From CAZNQW01 sp964575225 (GTDB lineage: Bacteria > Chloroflexota > Anaerolineae > JAAYZQ01): a stretch of 23,850 bases of DNA. The translations under genes were made by a program, and so were the position numbers. The stretch is taken from positions 1 to 23,850 of the forward strand of contig CAZNQW010000033.1 of NCBI GenBank assembly GCA_964575225.1, in the 5' to 3' direction. Positions 20,024 through 23,850 of the stretch are shown in pieces. The notes under the pieces were generated by a model. It was given only the letters and a program-made list of their open reading frames with translations, was not told the DNA's origin and made no database searches. The first letter of the stretch is position 1; each line of letters begins with the position of its first letter.

Positions 20024-21754
20024 ATGAATCGAGCTTTCGAGCGGATACGCGAAGTGCGCTGGCGGAGGTTGTTGTTGATCGGGCTGGCGGCCGTCCTGAT
20101 GGGGCTAATAAGCTTTGTGCTCATTCGCTATGCGGTGATGAGTTCATCGCTTCAGGATATCTGGATGCCGGCCCATTCGATTCCAAACACGGATGTGAAT
20201 CCCTATGGCGCCAATTTTTTCCTGGGGCGTGAGGTGGAACCCTGGAAGCGAGAGCGCACGGTCGAGATGGCACGAGAAGCGGGCCTGGGTTGGGCCAAAC
20301 AGCAGTTTGCCTGGGCCGAGATCGAGCCGCAGCGCAAGGGCGAGTTCATCGAGCCGGTGGGCGGCCAAAGCAGTTGGCTCAAGTTCGATCAGATCGTAGA
20401 TCTGTACCGCCAGAACGGATTGCAGGTCATTGCCCGCCTGGATTGGGCGCCGGCTTGGGCCAGGCCGGCCGATACGCGGGCCGAGACGCCGCCCACTCGC
20501 CTGGAAGATTACGGCGATTTTGTCTATGCCTTTGTGGAGCATTTCCGGGGCCGGGTGCAGTATATCCAGATTTGGAACGAACCCAACATCTATCCCGAGT
20601 GGGGCGAGCAGGCCGTCGATCCGGTGGCCTATACCCAGATGCTCAAAATTGCCTACGAGCGGGCCAAGCAGGCCGATCCCAATATCACGGTGCTATCGGC
20701 TCCCCTGGCGCCCACCTTGGGCGAGCCTCATCCAGAGCCGGGCAAGTGGCGCTCGATGCCCGACCTGGACTATCTGGAAGCGATGTATCGGGCCGGCGCG
20801 GGCCGGTATTTCGACATTCTGTCGGCCAACTCCTTTGGCTTTGATCTGCCGCCCGAAGACCCACCCGATCCCGACGTCCTGAACTTTCGACGGGTGGAGC
20901 TTTTGCGAGAGATCATGGAGCGTTATGGCGATGACGGCAAGGCGATCTGGTTCAACGAGTATGGCTGGAATGCCGCGCCCGAGTCCTTTGGCGATTCCGC
21001 GCTGATCTGGAAGCGGGTCAGTGAAGAGAAGCAAGCCGAGTACACGCTGGGCGGGATCGCGTACGCCCAGGAGAATTGGCCCTGGGCGGGGGTGTTTGCG
21101 ATTTGGTATTTCCGGCAGACCGGTCAGCAGTACACGCCCGACGAAGCGGCCTACTATTTCCGCATGGTCGATATCGACTTTACCCCCCGTCGGGTGTACG
21201 ATGCGGTCCAGGATGCCACAGCGCCCCTGTTTGTGGCGCCTTCGGGGCATTTCGAAGAGACCCATCCCTCCGTCGCCGGCGATCCCGCCTGGTATAGCGT
21301 CATGGCCCAAGAGGCCAGCGGTGGGCGACTGATCGAAAGCGATACCCCGGGTGCCACGTTGACCATTTCGTTTCAGGGCCACTCGGTCGATCTGATCGCC
21401 CGCAAGAATCCTGAGGCCGGGCACATGCTGGTGACCCTGGACGGACGCAACGTCTCGGGCTTGCCCACCGACGCCCAGGGCCGTTCCTACCTCGATATGA
21501 ACTCGGACGTCGTGGTGTGGCAGACGCGAATCCCCATCGCTTCGGGCCTGACGGCCGGGCAGCATGTGCTGCGCCTGACCGTTGACGATCAGGCCTCAGT
21601 CTCGGGGGGGGTGGATGCTTTTGAAATCAATGCCGGCCGGCCCCCAGCCTTTCCCACGGCGCTGGTTGCCGCACTGGGAGGGGGACTGTTGATTGTGGGG
21701 GCACTGCTCCTGTGGGAACGGCAAACCCGACCACGCCGGGAGCGGTTCTTTTAG
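20024..21754 (+). CDS. Membrane-anchored clan GH-A glycoside hydrolase with C-terminal beta-sandwich
   Basis: A 576-residue protein anchored at both ends: TM helix at residues 16-38 and a second at about 545-564 followed by a basic tail (RPRRERFF). Between them lies a (beta/alpha)8 barrel (about 55-405) of clan GH-A. The acid/base is Glu186 in IWNEPN and the nucleophile Glu312 in WFNEYGW, with the usual strand-1 and strand-3 segments (GLGWAKQQFAWAEIEP, VIARLDWAPAW). Residues 411-537 form a beta-sandwich resembling the module inserted in the transporter at 8584. The catalytic part should face outward. The substrate is not evident; it lies downstream of a membrane glycosyltransferase-like gene, so a cell-surface glycan is plausible. 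AAAGGT precedes the ATG at 20024; the frame open from 19955 overlaps the previous gene. Confidence 0.88.
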   Translation: MNRAFERIREVRWRRLLLIGLAAVLMGLISFVLIRYAVMSSSLQDIWMPAHSIPNTDVNPYGANFFLGREVEPWKRERTVEMAREAGLGWAKQQFAWAEIEPQRKGEFIEPVGGQSSWLKFDQIVDLYRQNGLQVIARLDWAPAWARPADTRAETPPTRLEDYGDFVYAFVEHFRGRVQYIQIWNEPNIYPEWGEQAVDPVAYTQMLKIAYERAKQADPNITVLSAPLAPTLGEPHPEPGKWRSMPDLDYLEAMYRAGAGRYFDILSANSFGFDLPPEDPPDPDVLNFRRVELLREIMERYGDDGKAIWFNEYGWNAAPESFGDSALIWKRVSEEKQAEYTLGGIAYAQENWPWAGVFAIWYFRQTGQQYTPDEAAYYFRMVDIDFTPRRVYDAVQDATAPLFVAPSGHFEETHPSVAGDPAWYSVMAQEASGGRLIESDTPGATLTISFQGHSVDLIARKNPEAGHMLVTLDGRNVSGLPTDAQGRSYLDMNSDVVVWQTRIPIASGLTAGQHVLRLTVDDQASVSGGVDAFEINAGRPPAFPTALVAALGGGLLIVGALLLWERQTRPRRERFF

Positions 21755-21764
21755 GCCTGGATGG

Positions 21765-22598
21765 TTAGCCGGTGTGCTGGCGGACAAAAGCCAGGGCCCG
21801 GCTCAAATGGGCTCGGACCTGGGCTTCATCCTCGGCGTGGAGCGCATTCGGCTCCAGTTCGAGGGAGATGGCATGGTCATAGCCGGCTTGAGCCATCCGG
21901 GTCAGAAGCTCGCCCAGCGGCAGGTGGCCATCGTCGGGCATTTGGTGTTCCTGACCATTAAAATTGGAAAGGTGCACGTGGACAATGCGCTCTTTGAGCC
22001 GCTCGTAGCTGGCCAAGAGATCGATTCCCCACGTGCCCATGTGGGTCGTATCCAGGGTCAGGTGGGGCATCTGCCCCAGGGTCTCCAGGTTGTTGAGCCA
22101 GTAGAGATCCACAGGCCGACCCAGGATCTGCCTGGCGGGCATGTTCTCCACACCGACCATGATCCCATGCTCCGCCTCAAAAGCCGCCAGCTCGTTCAGG
22201 AGAAAGTCGCGATAGGCCTTGTCGCCGCCCCCAGGAAGGGGCAGCAGCAGGCTGCGCCGCAGGCCAAAGAATTCGACCCGGGCGCCTCGGATGCGCAGCG
22301 GCAAATGGGCAACCGCCACGGGCGCCCCCACCTCGCGGGCCAGGGTGGCCGTCTCTTGCAGGCGGCCCAGCGAATCGTGAGGCCAGCCGGGTACCGAGGG
22401 CACAAAGGGGTTGTGGACCACCGCGATCGGCAGGCCGGTCTCCCGGCTGATTCGTTGCAGATAGGCCGGCTGCCGGCTGTCCCAGCGGTGATCGATCAGA
22501 ACCTCCATGACGTCAAAACCCGTGTCGGCAGCCAGGGCAAAGACGCGGGCCAGTCCATAGGTGTACAATGAGCCTGTGGAGAGGGCAATGGTGATCAT
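21765..22598 (-). CDS. TIM-barrel sugar phosphate isomerase/epimerase-like protein (AP endonuclease 2 fold)
   Basis: A 277-residue xylose isomerase-like TIM barrel. The four metal-binding positions of the fold are visible: Glu151 in VGVENMP, Asp183 and His186 in LTLDTTHMG, His209 in VHVHLSN and Glu247/Glu249 in ISLELEP. Members include sugar isomerases, epimerases, myo-inosose dehydratases and endonuclease IV. The exact reaction is not predictable, and the absence of the endonuclease IV signatures argues for a sugar or polyol substrate. The ATG at 22598 follows GGAGA by about 8 nt. It converges with the glycosidase gene with only 10 bp between stop codons. Confidence 0.88.
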   Translation of the reverse strand: MITIALSTGSLYTYGLARVFALAADTGFDVMEVLIDHRWDSRQPAYLQRISRETGLPIAVVHNPFVPSVPGWPHDSLGRLQETATLAREVGAPVAVAHLPLRIRGARVEFFGLRRSLLLPLPGGGDKAYRDFLLNELAAFEAEHGIMVGVENMPARQILGRPVDLYWLNNLETLGQMPHLTLDTTHMGTWGIDLLASYERLKERIVHVHLSNFNGQEHQMPDDGHLPLGELLTRMAQAGYDHAISLELEPNALHAEDEAQVRAHLSRALAFVRQHTG

Positions 22599-22622
22599 AC
22601 GGGCGTCTCCTTGTGTCGCGCC

Positions 22623-22651
22623 ATTCTAGCACAAGGAGGGGAGAGATGCAA
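22623..22651 (-). promoter_or_regulatory. Sigma70-type promoter of the TIM-barrel gene
   Basis: On the minus strand TTGCAT (22651-22646), 17-bp spacer, TAGAAT (22628-22623). The start near 22616 gives a leader of about 18 nt carrying AAGGAGA. Confidence 0.65.
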
Positions 22652-22737
22652 TATGAGGCGGCCACCCCGCCATCGATATGGGGTTGGGGGATGGCTCAGC
22701 GTTCTGTTTGGAAGCAGATTTTCCCAGGAGGCAAATT

Positions 22738-23148
22738 GTGCTCGTTCCGGTGGATGTTCGCACACAAGAGCCTACCGAACTGCAGGATATTACCGCATTG
22801 GTGCAAGGGGTGGTGGCCCGTTCGGGGGTCGAGCAGGGCGTGTGCCATCTATTTGTGCCCCATACCACGGCAGGGCTGATGCTCAATGAGAATTGGGATC
22901 CCGATGTGCGCGGCGACCTGCTGCGGGCTCTGGCGGCGATGGTGCCCCAGGTGCCCTTTCACCACGGCGAAGGCAACTCACCCGCTCATCTCCTGTCGGC
23001 CCTGGTGGGGAGCAGTGAAACGCTGTTGATCGACGACGGGCGCCTGGTCCTGGGGAGCTGGCAGGGCGTCTATCTGGCCGAATTCGACGGGCCGCGTCGC
23101 CGTCGGGTGCTGGTCAAGATCGTGGCCGATCCACCCCAAGGGGCCTAG
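22738..23148 (+). CDS. YjbQ family protein (UPF0047)
   Basis: A 136-residue member of the widespread YjbQ/UPF0047 family, compact trimeric beta proteins. E. coli YjbQ has weak thiamine phosphate synthase activity, but the true role is unsettled. The family blocks are complete: VPHTTAGLMLNENWDPDV (40-57), HHGEGNSPAHLLSAL (75-89) and LVLGSWQGVYLAEFDGPRRRR (104-123). I start at the GTG at 22738, which follows AGGAGG (22726-22731) by 6 nt and gives the usual length; the in-frame ATG at 22678 lacks a ribosome site. Its TAG overlaps the TAG of the convergent kinase gene in CTAG. No clear promoter is seen upstream. Confidence 0.92.
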   Translation: MLVPVDVRTQEPTELQDITALVQGVVARSGVEQGVCHLFVPHTTAGLMLNENWDPDVRGDLLRALAAMVPQVPFHHGEGNSPAHLLSALVGSSETLLIDDGRLVLGSWQGVYLAEFDGPRRRRVLVKIVADPPQGA

Positions 23149-23780
23149 TCAAAGACCACGGTCTCTTTGCCGTGCAGTTTCTCCAGCACCCGGTTGGCGA
23201 TCAGCTCCAGGTGGGCATTGGAGGTCACAAAATCCAGGTCGTCGGTGGGGACCGTCAGCACGGGGCACAGGGTGAATTCGTGCACCCAGCCGTCGTACAG
23301 CTCGTTGAGCCGGGTCAAATAGTCGGTCGAGATCTGGCGCTCATAGTCGCGACCCCGCATGTGGATCCGTTCCAGAAGAGCAGGCACCGAAGCCTGGAGA
23401 TAGATGACTAGGTCGGGCGGCGGCAGAATGGTGATGACCGTCTGGTACATGTCCCAATAGGTCTGCCAATCCCGGTCGGCCATGTGCCCCTGCAAGTGGA
23501 GGTTGCGGGCAAAGATCTCGGCATCTTCGTACACCGTTCGGTCCTGAACGACGGTGCCCGGTCGCTCGACGATTTGCCGGTGGTGGCCCAGCCGCCGCGC
23601 CAGAAAATAGATCTGAGAGTGAAAGGACCAGGTCTGCATGTCCTGGTAGAAATCGGGCAGGTAGGGGTTGTCGTCCACTGCTTCGAAAAAGGGCTCCCAG
23701 CAGAGGTATTCGCTCAACAGGCGGGTCAGCGTGGACTTGCCGACGCCTACATTTCCGGCCACAGCAAGGAATCGCTTCAT
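23145..23780 (-). CDS. Deoxynucleoside kinase (dGK/dAK-like)
   Basis: A 211-residue kinase of the deoxyguanosine/deoxyadenosine kinase family, which phosphorylates salvaged deoxynucleosides to monophosphates. The P-loop is GNVGVGKS (9-16), and the substrate-binding Glu33 precedes DDNPYLPDFY. The DRS-type catalytic motif is DRTVYED (80-86), and the arginine-rich lid is RGRDYERQIS. The ATG at 23780 follows AAGAAGGAT; an in-frame start at 23831 would lengthen it by 17 residues. It overlaps YjbQ tail to tail by four bases. Cytosolic. Preference between dG, dA and others cannot be read reliably. Confidence 0.92.
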   Translation of the reverse strand: MKRFLAVAGNVGVGKSTLTRLLSEYLCWEPFFEAVDDNPYLPDFYQDMQTWSFHSQIYFLARRLGHHRQIVERPGTVVQDRTVYEDAEIFARNLHLQGHMADRDWQTYWDMYQTVITILPPPDLVIYLQASVPALLERIHMRGRDYERQISTDYLTRLNELYDGWVHEFTLCPVLTVPTDDLDFVTSNAHLELIANRVLEKLHGKETVVFD

Positions 23781-23816
23781 GATCCTTCTTTCTATTCTAA
23801 GCCTATATTTCGCAGT

Positions 23817-23840
23817 TTGAGAACCGCACATTGAGAACCG
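23817..23840. repeat. Two direct copies of TTGAGAACCG upstream of the kinase gene
   Basis: Copies at 23817-23826 and 23831-23840 are separated by 4 bp, so repeat starts are 14 bp apart. They lie about 40-60 bp upstream of the kinase ATG, above a possible minus-strand -10 TAGAAT (23799-23794). A regulator site is possible; the window ends just beyond. Confidence 0.4.
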
Positions 23841-23850
23841 AATAGAGAGC

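Noticed and set aside
22646..22879. ORF with strong AAGGAGGGG upstream of ATG 22646, before YjbQ
   Set aside because: It runs out of frame into YjbQ and matches nothing. The ATG coincides with the minus-strand -35 box. A short leader peptide remains possible but unsupported.
1..23850. tRNA, rRNA or CRISPR arrays
   Set aside because: I looked for tRNA T-loop signatures, rRNA-like segments and regularly spaced repeats in the intergenic regions and saw none.

Overview
The window looks like chromosomal DNA of a GC-rich bacterium, most likely a member of the Chloroflexota (Anaerolineae/Caldilineae-like). That placement is an inference from gene content and protein style: a membrane pyrophosphatase, a DUF2142/GT39-like membrane protein ending in beta-sandwich modules, a UMF1-type transporter and the primary sigma factor. 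No rRNA or other phylogenetic marker fixes it. Most genes are intact housekeeping or general metabolic genes. TGA is used as an ordinary stop by many of them. The first 47 bases are not biological: they match an Illumina P5/i5/Read 1 adapter.

Layout. (a) 65-3934, minus strand: a compact five-gene operon of alpha/beta hydrolase, zinc-ribbon Nudix hydrolase, SDR oxidoreductase, M20 amidohydrolase and nitroreductase, driven by a good promoter at 3982-4010. (b) 4239-5434, plus: two response regulators without a kinase, one single-domain and one OmpR-type; a perfect inverted repeat brackets the -10 box of the second. (c) 5612-8368, plus: a ProRS-like protein that has lost its synthetase motifs but keeps the editing domain, a CmoM-like tRNA methyltransferase and an alkyltransferase-like (ATL) DNA repair protein. 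(d) 8584-11072, plus: a UMF1/MFS transporter with an inserted ectodomain, followed by an HD-domain protein. (e) 11073-11687, no conventional gene: a MITE-like element and then a perfect consensus promoter, about 270 nt and an intrinsic terminator, which is a candidate small RNA or 54-residue protein locus. (f) tyrS (plus) and hppA (minus) converge on a shared terminator. (g) 15274-16120: a long regulatory region with a promoter for each direction and a 16-bp palindrome ahead of rpoD. (h) 17472-21754, plus: a membrane-anchored rhodanese, a broken DUF2142/GT39-like gene and a membrane-anchored clan GH-A glycosidase. (i) 21765-23780: a TIM-barrel isomerase (minus), YjbQ (plus) and a deoxynucleoside kinase (minus).

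The most striking observation is the rhodanese gene at 17472-18011. Its frame contains two TGA codons separated by one codon, exactly where rhodaneses of this type carry the active-site Cys-x-Cys. The frame then continues as a normal rhodanese C-terminus to a TAA. A hairpin with a G in its apical loop follows at the spacing expected of a bacterial SECIS element. The simplest reading is a selenoprotein with a Sec-Thr-Sec active site. The degenerate ProRS paralog, the MITE-like element, the orphan transcription unit at 11288-11593 and the transporter with an inserted beta-sandwich are further candidates for follow-up.
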